Origin: Mechercharimyces sp. CAU 1602 | Lineage (GTDB): Bacteria; Bacillota; Bacilli; Thermoactinomycetales; JANTPT01 | Direction of reading: 5' to 3' | DNA: 64,000 bases | Assembly: GCF_024753565.1 (NCBI RefSeq) | Contig: NZ_JANTPT010000001.1 | Span: 310,001-374,000 of the forward strand | In this document: one piece after another, positions 41,462 through 50,110 of the stretch | Layout: each line of letters starts with the position of its first letter | Numbering within the stretch: the first letter of the stretch is position 1 | Notes under the pieces: generated by a model | Seen by the model: only the letters and a program-made list of their open reading frames with translations | What the model was told of the DNA's origin: nothing | Databases searched by the model: none | Position numbers and translations under genes: made by a program

Positions 41462-44290
41462 GTGGATAAATTGTGGATAATCAATAGAAGTACAGAGAAG
41501 GCACTTGCTGTTTTGACGAATAGCTCGAACAAGTCGTGTACCTTTTTCAACGCGGTTCATCGTGAATCGATTAACGAATTTGAGCAACTGGAATTCAGTA
41601 TTGACGCTACTCACGAAGACTCGGAATACGTCATCGAAAAGAATTTCGTTTGCTTTAGAGACCTAGACGGATTATACCGACTCTTCATCATTCAGGACAT
41701 ACAAGAAACGCATGACTCCATTAAGACGAAAAAAGTCATTTGCGAATCCGCAGCGTCTGAACTCCTCGGAGAGCCAGTCGAAGACATTACGATTTCCAAT
41801 GGGACTGCGGAATACGCGCTGGATCGAATTCTTTCCGGAACACGTTGGCAAGTCGGTACTGTAGACAATCTCGGCGAACATGATGACCGATTCTATCGTG
41901 GAAACGTCATACGTTGGATCAACCGTATCCTTGAAATCTGGGGTGGTGAAGTACGGTTCCGTGTGACTATCGCGAATAACCGAATCACGGGGCGCTACGT
42001 AGATATTGTTAGTCAACTCGGCAATTCCGTACGAAAGCGTTTCGAGTATGGAAAAGACGTGCAGCAGATCGAAAAGAAAGTAGACGCGAAATCAGTTGTG
42101 ACTGCGCTCTATGGCTATGGGAAATCCGATAGGGACGAAAACGATAACGAAACCTACGTCACCTTAGAGAATTCCGAGTGGTCTGTTGACAACGGAGATC
42201 CAACCGACAAACCTACCGGACAGTCGTGGGTAGGCGATTCAGATGCGCGGGATGCTTGGGGCATGCCGAATGGAGACGGAACCTACCGACACATATTCGG
42301 TGAGTTCACGGATAGCGATATCGAAGATCCGGAAGAACTATTGCAGGCGACATGGGACGAATTGCAGAAACGTAAAGAGCCACTTGTCGAGTACACGGCG
42401 ACAGTGGTCGACCTTGAACGGGCGTATGGCGAAGACTACAGTCACGAAGCGATACGATTGGGCGACGTAGTATTCGTTATTGACCGTGAATTCGCTCCGG
42501 AGCTTCGAGCAGAGGCAAGAGTCATAGGAGTGGAACGACATCTCGATAGGCCGCAGGATACCGTTGTGACTATCGGGAATTTCCTGCCTAAAATGGCGGA
42601 TGACTCTGCAAAACTACGAGATGTTGAACGTAGAGTAGGCGAGAAGATAGGCGTGACTGATCCGATACGTACTTCGTGGTTGAGTGGTGCTCTTGATGCT
42701 ATCAACAATGAGATTTACGCAGGTGGTGGTACGGTTGTCACAACGAATGATGGCATCAATATCCTTGATAAACCACTGGATCATAATCCATCGAAATCAA
42801 TCTTGATGAACAATGGGATTGTTGCGGTCTCGAATCAAAAGGTGAATGGGGATTTCGTGTACGAGGACGCGTTAACGGGAGACGGGATTGTTGCGAGTGT
42901 TATCCGTTCTGGTACGATGCTCTCGGATAGAATTCGTGGGGGAACGTTCTACGTTGGTGGAACGATAGAAGGTGTAGGACAAAACGGAGTTCTGTATTTA
43001 CTAGACGACAAAAACGAGATAGTAACGACATTGAGTGCGGAACAGCAGGGATTCTCAAAACTCTATGTGGGTGAATTATCAGGAGAAAATGTAGTAGTAA
43101 AGGGTAGCGAGGACAAAACGATTTACGTAGACCCGTCATCCGGATCTAATGAAAAAGACGGTTCTTCATGGGAAAATGCATATCAGTCATTGCAACAAGC
43201 GATCGATGAAAATGTAAAAGAGGTGAATATAGGACGAATAACATTCAGGATCAAATCGGGGACAACGGTTGATGAAGAAATCGTCTTAGACAACATCATT
43301 GGCCCAGGAAGACTGGATTTCGATTTTCAAGACGACTCAACGAACCTGTACGGATACTTTCGAGTAGCATCGTGTCTAAACAGAATTTATATCTACGATG
43401 GGACATTTACACATTCAGGGTCGACTCATCCCAATGACGGCAAGCCGTATTCCGTTATCCGCACTCTAATGACGAATTGGGTGTCGATTAATCGTACGAA
43501 AATTCAAGGCGATGGTAAATGTGATTATGGTATCGCATCTGAAGGTGCCAATATTGTTGTGAGTGATTGTGAAATCTATGATGTGAATAGTGGATGTTTA
43601 TATGCGACTATTGGCGGACACATTGCGTCTATGAACAATATCGGATCAGGTGGATATGGTGCGAGAGCGACGAACACGGGAACCATTTGTGGATGGGGTA
43701 CCTATCCGTCAGGGTCAACAGCAAATATCCACGCAACAAGTGGTGCGAGAATATGGCTAACAGGTTCCGCAGATGATGGTTCTGGCGGGGGTTCCTATGA
43801 TCCGCAACCAGTGACGTATACATGGTCTCAAAAAGATTCTCTTTCTTGGGATTCGAAATGGGGGTGGAATACGTGGGACCCGAATGAAGTAACGCAAGGA
43901 GATCCAGGCAGTTGGGGGGATGCTGGTTTGCATAGAGGTTGCTGGTTCTTCGACTATAACGACATTAGATCGAAACTAGCGGGAAAGATGATTACATCCG
44001 TAAAGTTTTACGCAAGGAGACAATCCAGAGGTGGGTACTCGGCTTCACGTCCTGTCTATTTCTGTACGCATGATAGATCATCTGCATCCGGGACTCCAAG
44101 CATGAGCGGCGCAACGAATGCAGGGAGTTTTAAATGGGGCGACAAAAAGTGGGTCACTCTCCCGAAAAGCTTTGGCGAAAGACTTCGTGATGGAGACGCA
44201 AAGGGGATCGGTATTTATACCTCAAACGCCAGCAACTATTATTATGTTTTGATGGAGGAAGCGTGTACCCTCAAAATTACATGTGAGTAG
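41462..44290 (+). CDS. tail-associated lysin/spike protein (Tal) with beta-helix C-terminus
   Basis: 942 residues from the GTG at 41462 (SD GGGAGGTGA). The N-terminal 380 residues are the Gram-positive phage tail-hub fold (KLWIINRSTEKALAVLTNSS, RYVDIVSQLGNSVRKRFEYG, RDAWGMPNGDGTYRHIFGEF). No endopeptidase motif is evident. Residues 540-780 look like a parallel beta-helix tailspike (TIYVDPSSGSNEKDGSSWEN, VVSDCEIYDVNSG), and the last 150 residues form a separate jelly-roll-like tip (WGDAGLHRGCWFFDYNDIRS). It probably binds, and perhaps degrades, a surface polymer. Confidence 0.75.
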   Translation: MDKLWIINRSTEKALAVLTNSSNKSCTFFNAVHRESINEFEQLEFSIDATHEDSEYVIEKNFVCFRDLDGLYRLFIIQDIQETHDSIKTKKVICESAASELLGEPVEDITISNGTAEYALDRILSGTRWQVGTVDNLGEHDDRFYRGNVIRWINRILEIWGGEVRFRVTIANNRITGRYVDIVSQLGNSVRKRFEYGKDVQQIEKKVDAKSVVTALYGYGKSDRDENDNETYVTLENSEWSVDNGDPTDKPTGQSWVGDSDARDAWGMPNGDGTYRHIFGEFTDSDIEDPEELLQATWDELQKRKEPLVEYTATVVDLERAYGEDYSHEAIRLGDVVFVIDREFAPELRAEARVIGVERHLDRPQDTVVTIGNFLPKMADDSAKLRDVERRVGEKIGVTDPIRTSWLSGALDAINNEIYAGGGTVVTTNDGINILDKPLDHNPSKSILMNNGIVAVSNQKVNGDFVYEDALTGDGIVASVIRSGTMLSDRIRGGTFYVGGTIEGVGQNGVLYLLDDKNEIVTTLSAEQQGFSKLYVGELSGENVVVKGSEDKTIYVDPSSGSNEKDGSSWENAYQSLQQAIDENVKEVNIGRITFRIKSGTTVDEEIVLDNIIGPGRLDFDFQDDSTNLYGYFRVASCLNRIYIYDGTFTHSGSTHPNDGKPYSVIRTLMTNWVSINRTKIQGDGKCDYGIASEGANIVVSDCEIYDVNSGCLYATIGGHIASMNNIGSGGYGARATNTGTICGWGTYPSGSTANIHATSGARIWLTGSADDGSGGGSYDPQPVTYTWSQKDSLSWDSKWGWNTWDPNEVTQGDPGSWGDAGLHRGCWFFDYNDIRSKLAGKMITSVKFYARRQSRGGYSASRPVYFCTHDRSSASGTPSMSGATNAGSFKWGDKKWVTLPKSFGERLRDGDAKGIGIYTSNASNYYYVLMEEACTLKITCE

Positions 44291-44297
44291 GGATGAA

Positions 44298-44858
44298 ATG
44301 AAAATAATATTATTCGATGGAGATGAGATTAAAGAAGTTCTTAAAGGTTGCGAGAATGTTGAGGTTGACGACGAGACGAATTGTATTTATTTCGAGTCAG
44401 GAGAACTATGCGGAATTAAGAGCGACTATGCGATTGTTGACGATGATGCAGTGCCTGAAGATGCAATCCTAGAATCCAATTTACTTGAACCGGAGAAAGT
44501 GCGAAAGATATCATCACTGAACAATAGATGTGAATCCGCTATACTTTCTGGATTTACGTCAGAGACAACGGAGCACACCTACCAATTTAATACGACGGAC
44601 CAAATTAACATGACGCAACAATATACGCTACTTCTCGGCAACCCCGATATATCTACCGTGGATTGGAAGACGGAAGATAGCGGGGTTGTTGCTCATTCGC
44701 GGGATGAGTTTATATCGATTGTCAATGAAGCGGAAGAGCATAAACGTGGAAAAATCGAAAAGTATTGGCGACTAAAATCGAAAGTACAAGCAAGTACCAC
44801 ACGAGAGGAGGTGAGGTCGATTTCGTGGGATGGAGGAGAAACCGTAGAGGAGAGTTAG
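44298..44858 (+). CDS. tail-fibre-associated protein with DUF4376-like end
   Basis: 186 residues from the ATG at 44298 (SD AGGGATG). N-terminal beta-rich part (KIILFDGDEIKEVLKGCENV). The C-terminal helical part contains TVDWKTEDSGVVAHSRDEFI and EHKRGKIEKYWRLKSKVQAS, similar to the DUF4376 domain at the end of many tail-fibre accessory proteins. It lies between Tal and holin. Confidence 0.65.
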   Translation: MKIILFDGDEIKEVLKGCENVEVDDETNCIYFESGELCGIKSDYAIVDDDAVPEDAILESNLLEPEKVRKISSLNNRCESAILSGFTSETTEHTYQFNTTDQINMTQQYTLLLGNPDISTVDWKTEDSGVVAHSRDEFISIVNEAEEHKRGKIEKYWRLKSKVQASTTREEVRSISWDGGETVEES

Positions 44859-44859
44859 T

Positions 44860-45267
44860 ATGGCTAGTATTGATCAGTTAGTTTACGTTAAGTTTTTAGT
44901 TGGGTTTGGAGGTGCGGTCGCATCGTTTATGTGGGGAGGGTGGTCGGAAGCATTGACGATATTAGCGGTTTTCGTGTCGATTGACTTTCTCACGGGATTT
45001 GCTGCTGCGGGCAGGGAGGGGAGATTATCTAGCAGAAGAGGAATGCGTGGTATATCAAAGAAACTTCTCATCTTCGCATTCGTAGCGGTTGCACACCTTT
45101 TAGATCAGTTTTTAGGCGAAAGTCACTTGCTTCGTGATGGAGCGGTGGCTTTTTATATTGCAAACGAATGCTTATCAATTGTCGAGAATTTCGGGCGAAT
45201 GGGGCTTCCGATACCTCCGAAAGTTCGTGAGGCTATCGAGATTTTAAGGGGAAAGGATGATGAATAA
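44860..45267 (+). CDS. phage holin (toxin-secretion/lysis family)
   Basis: 135 residues. Three hydrophobic helices (KFLVGFGGAVASFMWGGWSE, ILAVFVSIDFLTGFAAAG, ISKKLLIFAFVAVAHLLDQF) with the FLTGFAAAGREGRLSSRRG loop, and NECLSIVENFGRMGLPIPPK near the end, both typical of phage_holin_4-type holins. It forms the membrane lesion for lysis. The stop abuts the endolysin start. Confidence 0.85.
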   Translation: MASIDQLVYVKFLVGFGGAVASFMWGGWSEALTILAVFVSIDFLTGFAAAGREGRLSSRRGMRGISKKLLIFAFVAVAHLLDQFLGESHLLRDGAVAFYIANECLSIVENFGRMGLPIPPKVREAIEILRGKDDE

Positions 45268-46200
45268 ATGGGGCTTTTTGACTTAGGAGTTCCGGTTAAG
45301 GATGTTCGCAAAACATTAAAAAGAAGAGGAAGCTATCGTGATTATGGTGTCAATTCTAAAACCCACATTATAATCCATCACTCGTTAACAAAACGCAATT
45401 TGGCAGGATCTAATGCTGAATCATATGCGAGGTACCACGTTGGTTTGGGGTGGCCAGGAATAGGATATCACTTTGTAATTGAAGCGGACGGAACAATTAA
45501 GTACTGTCATAGCCTTGGTGTGATGTCCTATCATGTTGGAAACCACAATCGCTATTGCGTAGGTATTTGTTTGAGTGGAGATTTCCGATATGAAGAACCG
45601 ACACAAGCACAGAAGGAGTGTTTACGTCGGCTTCACGCGTATCTTACGGGAGCGCTTCCTAATTATAAGAAGACTCTAGGGCATTGCGAATTGTCCGGAT
45701 ACGAGTGGAAGCAATGTCCAGTTTTTGACTATACAGCAACGCTTAAAGAAAAGACGAAAGAACCAAATCCTTTTGACCAATTTAAACCTGATGAACTAAA
45801 CAAAGCACCCAATGGGGCTACATTTTCTCGTACATTGAAATATACGAATCCAATGCAATATGGGAAAGATGTAGAAGCCGTGCAAAAGATTGTAGGAACG
45901 AAATCAGATGGATATTTTGGTCCGAAAACGAAGTCACGCCTAATTAATTGGCAGAAGAAAAAAGGGATCAAGCAATCTGGTGAAGTCGGTGATTATAACT
46001 GGATGCGGATGTTTGGGAAGAAAGAGGTACAAAAACCGAAGAAGCGGAAGGAATACTGGCGTGTTTTGAAGGACGGAAAACAAATCGGTTATTACGACAT
46101 CGACGAAAACGCTCGTAATGTGATACTGGAAGAAGCGGAAAAAGCGATGAAGAAGAATCAAGAAAATACCGAATTTAAGATCGAAAGGGAGTTGAAGTAG
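45268..46200 (+). CDS. endolysin: N-acetylmuramoyl-L-alanine amidase with PG-binding domain
   Basis: 310 residues. The Amidase_2/PGRP domain (about 10-165) has HIIIHHS (His 37-38), GIGYHFVIEADGTI and the zinc-site end LGHCELSGYEWKQCPVFD. A PG_binding_1 repeat follows (about 195-243: DVEAVQKIVGTKSDGYFGPK). The last 50 residues (KEYWRVLKDGKQIGYYDIDE) form an extra small domain also present at the end of the fusion gene 7687-8559. It cleaves the peptidoglycan amide bond at lysis. No signal peptide, so holin-dependent. Confidence 0.9.
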   Translation: MGLFDLGVPVKDVRKTLKRRGSYRDYGVNSKTHIIIHHSLTKRNLAGSNAESYARYHVGLGWPGIGYHFVIEADGTIKYCHSLGVMSYHVGNHNRYCVGICLSGDFRYEEPTQAQKECLRRLHAYLTGALPNYKKTLGHCELSGYEWKQCPVFDYTATLKEKTKEPNPFDQFKPDELNKAPNGATFSRTLKYTNPMQYGKDVEAVQKIVGTKSDGYFGPKTKSRLINWQKKKGIKQSGEVGDYNWMRMFGKKEVQKPKKRKEYWRVLKDGKQIGYYDIDENARNVILEEAEKAMKKNQENTEFKIERELK

Positions 46201-46201
46201 T

Positions 46202-46414
46202 ATGGGTATAGATTGGAAATCACGTTTACGCAATGGATGGTTTTGGGCTTCGGTATCTTCGTTTGTACTGTACTTTCTAGTGGGAGAGGGGATTCTTTCG
46301 CAGGTTATCGCGGATCGTTATGAAATTTATTTCGATATGTTGATGGCGATTCTCGTAGGTATCGGGATTTTGATTGATCCGAAGACTTCTGGGATTAGTG
46401 ATGGAGGGGAATAA
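46202..46414 (+). CDS. phage holin, phiLC3-like
   Basis: 70 residues, two hydrophobic helices (WFWASVSSFVLYFLVGEGIL, YFDMLMAILVGIGILIDPKT) ending SGISDGGE. The DWKSRLRN start and DPKTSGISD end match the phiLC3/phage_holin_1 family. As the second holin-type gene of the lysis cassette it may act as holin partner or antiholin. Confidence 0.75.
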   Translation: MGIDWKSRLRNGWFWASVSSFVLYFLVGEGILSQVIADRYEIYFDMLMAILVGIGILIDPKTSGISDGGE

Positions 46415-46430
46415 GAGGGTTAGAAAAAGA

Positions 46431-46457
46431 AATGCCAGGGCATAATGCCCTGGCATT
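46431..46457 (-). terminator. bidirectional terminator between lysis and quorum cassettes
   Basis: ATGCCAGGGCAT and ATGCCCTGGCAT form a near-perfect 12-bp stem with a 1-nt centre. The T run (TTTCTTTTT) follows on the reverse strand, so it serves mainly the propeptide operon. Confidence 0.8.
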
Positions 46458-46576
46458 CACCTAACGATGGGTTCTGTTTTAATAGGATCGTCTGCTGCAT
46501 ACGAATCGTGCGAACCTATCGGAATGAGGACAGCAACAATCAGCGCAAGAATAGCGGTTTTAAGCCAACCCTTCAA
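46457..46576 (-). CDS. Phr/AimP-like signalling propeptide of the phage (39 aa)
   Basis: The reverse strand, TTG start inside the receptor's last codons, SD AAGGAG 9-10 nt upstream. Reads KGWLKTAILALIVAVLIPIG (signal peptide) and then SHDSYAADDPIKTEPIVR. The gene overlaps the receptor stop by 17 bp and is followed by a terminator. The signal is expected in the C-terminal 5-8 residues. A secreted communication peptide carried on a phage is the arrangement used by arbitrium systems to count infections. Confidence 0.8.
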   Translation of the reverse strand: MKGWLKTAILALIVAVLIPIGSHDSYAADDPIKTEPIVR

Positions 46577-47906
46577 GGTAATCAGCTCCTTCAAAAAAGA
46601 AATTTTTATGTTTAGTCTGTAGGTCATACATATGGCGTAAATAGCGGTTAAATTCCTTTTGGTCTAGGCTCTCCCAAGATTTAGCCAGCCTTGAGGCTAT
46701 CTGAAGCTCTTTGTGTAAGAGGTCATTTTCTTGTGAAAGTTTGAGTGCTTTCTCGTAAATAGGAGTAGACCGATGCGGCTCTCCTTGCCACCGATATACG
46801 TCTCCAAGCACCATCAAGGATTCAACCAATTTAGGGAAGTCTTCATGTCTTTCGGCATTCTCTTGCGCATTGTTGGCTGCATAAAGAGCGTCATCCCAAC
46901 GTTTTTGATGAATGTATAGCGCACCAAGCCGTGAATACAGCGTAGAAATGATGCGGGAGTTGACAAGCTTCTCGACTTGAGTTGCCATCTCAAAGGATTC
47001 CTCAGCGCGCTCGAGTTGCTTAGTAGATAGATAAATGCTACCGAGTGTAGTCCACAGCCCAAAAATATGCGCATATTGTTGTGTTGGTTGTGCTAGATCT
47101 ATTCCAGACTTTACGTATTGAATCGCATCATCATATAGCTTGTTTTCCAAGGAAAGTTTAGAGAAAAGATCATAAATAGGCAAAATAATGTCGAGTCTTT
47201 TTATTTCATTCAAGCTCTCCTTGAGGTTTTCCAGCGTCTTGAGGGCTTCTGCATTACGTCCTACTCGGCTTAGATACGTTGCTTTGTCATGGATCAATAT
47301 GTAACGGAGATCTGGTGTTTCGCTAGAAAGGCTAAATGCTTGGAGGCTTTGGTCTACATAGTCAATCGCCCTATATATATCATTTTGAGAGTATGAACAG
47401 AATGCGATTGAAGATAAGCAAATGGAGACTTCATTGTCCAACTTCCCATACTCGGATTGTTGGGAAAGTCTAATGGACTCAACGTATAGACGTTCAGCAC
47501 GCTCGAAGTCATTAGATAATTCGTAGCAGTGTCCTTTTAAGCGGTAGAATATCGGTGCGTACGGATGTACTTCTGAATCGATATCTATTTTTTCTAACTT
47601 TTCCAGTGCTCGTTCAGGCTTGTTTATCTGACAAAGATATTCTATCATACGCAATTTTTCGCGTAGAACACTCAGTTTTTCTTGCTGGTCTAACATTAGT
47701 TCAGGCAGCTCATCACGATCAACACCGAGCTTTTCTTCCAGTAAATAATAAATTTTATCAGTTGAGACGTGCGGCACTCCTCGTTCAACGTTTGAAATCG
47801 TGGCGGGCGACGCATTGTTATCGGCTAAATCCTCCATACGAAGATCGCGCGATTTACGAATTTTACGAATCAATTCTCCAAGCTGCTTGCGTTGGAACAA
47901 CTCCAC
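46560..47906 (-). CDS. phage-encoded RRNPP quorum receptor (XRE HTH + TPR)
   Basis: 448 residues, GTG start, SD GGAGGTG. N-terminal XRE helix-turn-helix (ELIRKIRKSRDLRMEDLADN, SPATISNVERGVPHV), then TPR pairs (EKLEKIDIDSEVHPYAPIFY, YAEAL-like repeats, ERAEESFEMATQVEKLVNSR). It shares the SPATxSNxERGVPHV recognition segment with the receptor at 13809, so the two may read related DNA sites or peptides. It lies opposite the lysis genes on its own promoter. By analogy with AimR it may steer the lysis-lysogeny choice or lysogen gene expression. Confidence 0.85.
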   Translation of the reverse strand: MELFQRKQLGELIRKIRKSRDLRMEDLADNNASPATISNVERGVPHVSTDKIYYLLEEKLGVDRDELPELMLDQQEKLSVLREKLRMIEYLCQINKPERALEKLEKIDIDSEVHPYAPIFYRLKGHCYELSNDFERAERLYVESIRLSQQSEYGKLDNEVSICLSSIAFCSYSQNDIYRAIDYVDQSLQAFSLSSETPDLRYILIHDKATYLSRVGRNAEALKTLENLKESLNEIKRLDIILPIYDLFSKLSLENKLYDDAIQYVKSGIDLAQPTQQYAHIFGLWTTLGSIYLSTKQLERAEESFEMATQVEKLVNSRIISTLYSRLGALYIHQKRWDDALYAANNAQENAERHEDFPKLVESLMVLGDVYRWQGEPHRSTPIYEKALKLSQENDLLHKELQIASRLAKSWESLDQKEFNRYLRHMYDLQTKHKNFFFEGADYLEGLA

Positions 47907-47942
47907 TCTTCCGCACCTCCTGATTTAATGCAACCTGCCCAT

Positions 47943-47971
47943 ATTATACAGTTTTGACTATATAAATGCAA
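47943..47971 (-). promoter_or_regulatory. sigma-A promoter of the phage quorum receptor
   Basis: On the reverse strand TTGCAT, 17-nt spacer, TATAAT, about 37 nt before the GTG start. Confidence 0.75.
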
Positions 47972-48093
47972 TATACTAGTTGAACTATTTTTGTATTTTA
48001 TGTAATTTCAAAAAGTAATGATTGAGGAGGGAATATAAGTATGCATATCGAAAATTGTATCTAAGTGAGTATCGAGACCGATAACATAGAAAA

Positions 48094-48128
48094 GAAGCGG
48101 TGGTTCCAAATCGGGAATACGCCGCTTC
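48094..48128 (-). terminator. terminator after the anchored protein gene
   Basis: GAAGCGG and CCGCTTC pair around a loop of about 21 nt, with T-rich sequence beyond the left arm on the reverse strand. Confidence 0.45.
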
Positions 48129-48140
48129 GATATTTTTCGT

Positions 48141-48593
48141 TTATTTTAATTCACTTAACTCTACGATTTGCTCTTTTGTCTTTACAATTAATCGATAAGA
48201 AGAGGAACAATCACTTTTTAATTCTCTTGTTTCTTCACCTTCGACTGATGCTTGTGAGACTTTATTACACGAAGTGGACGCTTCTTTCAGGAAATTAAGA
48301 AGCTTGTTGTGGGTGTCGCTATATCTACCGCTTGGTGCGAGACCTTGTATTTTTTCGATTACCTTTTCCGCTTCCATACTGATCAAAAGTGCCTCGCCAC
48401 CGATCCCTGTGTCTAATTCATCATAATATGTCCCTGTGGCAACCTCAAACGGTTCCACTGCATCCTTAATTGCTTTTACGTATTCCTCATCGCTCATCCC
48501 AGAATCCGCGAATACGAAAACCCCAATTCCGATTCCTCCCGCTACAATTACGAAGATCCCGACAACTAGAGAAATCACCCATTTTTTATCCAT
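48141..48593 (-). CDS. membrane-anchored extracytoplasmic protein
   Basis: 150 residues. One N-terminal membrane helix (WVISLVVGIFVIVAGGIGIG) follows a short basic start. The outside part is helical (DEEYVKAIKDAVEPFEVATG, SMEAEKVIEKIQGLAP) with two cysteines (TSCNKVSQ, KSDCSSSY) that could form a disulphide. No family recognised. It is expressed from the lysogen side of the genome, like the quorum cassette, so it may be a lysogenic conversion gene. Confidence 0.6.
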   Translation of the reverse strand: MDKKWVISLVVGIFVIVAGGIGIGVFVFADSGMSDEEYVKAIKDAVEPFEVATGTYYDELDTGIGGEALLISMEAEKVIEKIQGLAPSGRYSDTHNKLLNFLKEASTSCNKVSQASVEGEETRELKSDCSSSYRLIVKTKEQIVELSELK

Positions 48594-48773
48594 ACTCGTC
48601 CCCCTTATAATCTACGTTTAGTTTAACTCGAACGCAGATATGATTCAATATTACGAATTTTATTTTGTTTTATGCGAATTAATCGAAATGACCTCTTTTG
48701 ATCGAATTTATGGATCGAAAAACTTATCTTGTCCATAGAAAATAATGCGAATATAAAATTCATCCACAGATAT

Positions 48774-48860
48774 ACATCTAGTGTACACTCGATCTACCCA
48801 CAGTGTGGTTACGGTACTGCATGTTTACACTCGATGTACCTCTAGTGTAGATCGAGTGTA
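48774..48860. repeat. parC-like repeat cluster upstream of the partition operon
   Basis: TACACTCGATCTAC (48784-48797) and TACACTCGATGTAC (48826-48839) are direct copies. GTAGATCGAGTGTA (48847-48860) is an inverted copy. CTAGTGTA also occurs at 48779 and 48843. Repeats just before a ParM-like gene are the usual site for ParR binding and autoregulation. Confidence 0.65.
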
Positions 48861-48879
48861 TTGAAGGAGGCGAGATGAT

Positions 48880-49665
48880 ATGTTAGTCGCGGTTGATTGC
48901 GGAAGGTCGGAAGTTAAAGTCGTCCATCGTCACGGAAAGTTCGCGTTTCCCGCTGTAATAGGCGAATGGCGGAAGCTAAATATCGGTAAGAAGCGTGAAA
49001 ATGAGATCGAAGTAGTTTACGAAGGAGAACGTCTTTTTATCGGCGACTTAGCTGTTCGTGAGTCCGAATTCCATCGAAGCATGATGACAGATACCAAGGC
49101 GCATGAGCAAACGTTAATTTTAACGCTTGTTGCTGTGTATCAGGCGAACACAGTGGGGAAGGTAAGCGTTGTGACGGGGCTACCAGTCGAATTGCATTCA
49201 GACGACGAGAAAGCGTCAATGAAAAAACTGATAACTGGAAAGCATCGGATCGAAGTGAACGGAATATCGCGCCTAATCCAGATCGAAGAGGTAGTTGTTT
49301 GCATCGAAGGAGGCGGAGCTTTTTGGGCGAATCCTCAACGTGGTTTAGTTCGGATTATTGATGTCGGAGCAAAGACAGTGAACTTCTTGACGCTTAAGGA
49401 TAAAGAGTACATTGATCGCGAATCAGGAACGTTGCAGTTCGGGGGAGATACGACTAAGACCAGAAGCGCCAAGCATCTCGCAGAGCGCATTTGCGGAGAA
49501 GTCGCGAAGAAGTGGAGCGCGGAGGATACCGTAATTACGGCAGGGGCGATGGCAAACGATTTGATTCCGCATTTTAAGCGCCATTTCCCAAACGTAACCG
49601 CCGTACCTGATCCTAAGTACGCCAATGCGCAAGGCTTTTATGAGATCGGGAAGCGGTTATTATGA
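48880..49665 (+). CDS. ParM/Alp-like plasmid-segregation actin
   Basis: 261 residues, SD GAAGGAGG. Actin-family nucleotide motifs are visible: phosphate-1 VAVDCGRSEVK (3-13), VTGLPVELHSDDE (about 105), phosphate-2 IIDVGAKTVNFL (about 159-170), and the adenosine motif VITAGAMANDLIPHF (about 223) with PKYANAQGFYEIGKR at the end. Members form filaments that push plasmid copies apart. It is shorter than classical ParM (about 320), as some Alp proteins are. The next gene overlaps by 4 bp and looks like its adaptor. Confidence 0.8.
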   Translation: MLVAVDCGRSEVKVVHRHGKFAFPAVIGEWRKLNIGKKRENEIEVVYEGERLFIGDLAVRESEFHRSMMTDTKAHEQTLILTLVAVYQANTVGKVSVVTGLPVELHSDDEKASMKKLITGKHRIEVNGISRLIQIEEVVVCIEGGGAFWANPQRGLVRIIDVGAKTVNFLTLKDKEYIDRESGTLQFGGDTTKTRSAKHLAERICGEVAKKWSAEDTVITAGAMANDLIPHFKRHFPNVTAVPDPKYANAQGFYEIGKRLL

Positions 49666-49889
49666 ATCGGTATCGTCAGATCGCAATCGTCTTCAACATC
49701 AGTGATCCGGATCAAAAATTCCTTTACGACATGGTGATAAAGCGTCCAAACAAGTCGGGGTTCGTAAAGAAAGCACTTGATTACTACCGTCTAGGTCAAG
49801 GAACTCCAATGCAGATAGCGCAGGTTACGAAATCAATCGACAACACAGAAGACGATCAAGATGCGGAATTGATGCGAGGGTTGGTCTAG
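49662..49889 (+). CDS. ParR-like partition adaptor
   Basis: 75 residues, ATGA overlap with the actin gene. The N-terminus (NRYRQIAIVFNISDPDQKFL) and helix (YDMVIKRPNKSGFVKKALDY) fit a small ribbon-helix-helix DNA-binding adaptor. The acidic C-terminal tail (EDDQDAELMRGLV) would contact the filament. The family match is weak; position carries the call. Confidence 0.6.
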   Translation: MNRYRQIAIVFNISDPDQKFLYDMVIKRPNKSGFVKKALDYYRLGQGTPMQIAQVTKSIDNTEDDQDAELMRGLV

Positions 49890-50110
49890 CGTGTATATTC
49901 GCGTAATTCAGATGCCTACGTCGCACCGACTGAGGTGGCTGGAAACAACACAGATATTAGCACCCTGACGCTGCCACCGAAGGAGGTGTTTCAATGTAAA
50001 GGAAAAACGTATACGGAGATAAACGCATAGGAGGTAAAGAAACCGAACAAAAACGTTAATTTCCGGATCAGAGCCGAAAAAGCAAGCAAAAGGAAATCAA
50101 ACGGAAAGGT

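Noticed and set aside
49891-49971. 26-codon frame after the ParR-like gene
   Set aside because: No SD and no sign of conservation; left as intergenic.
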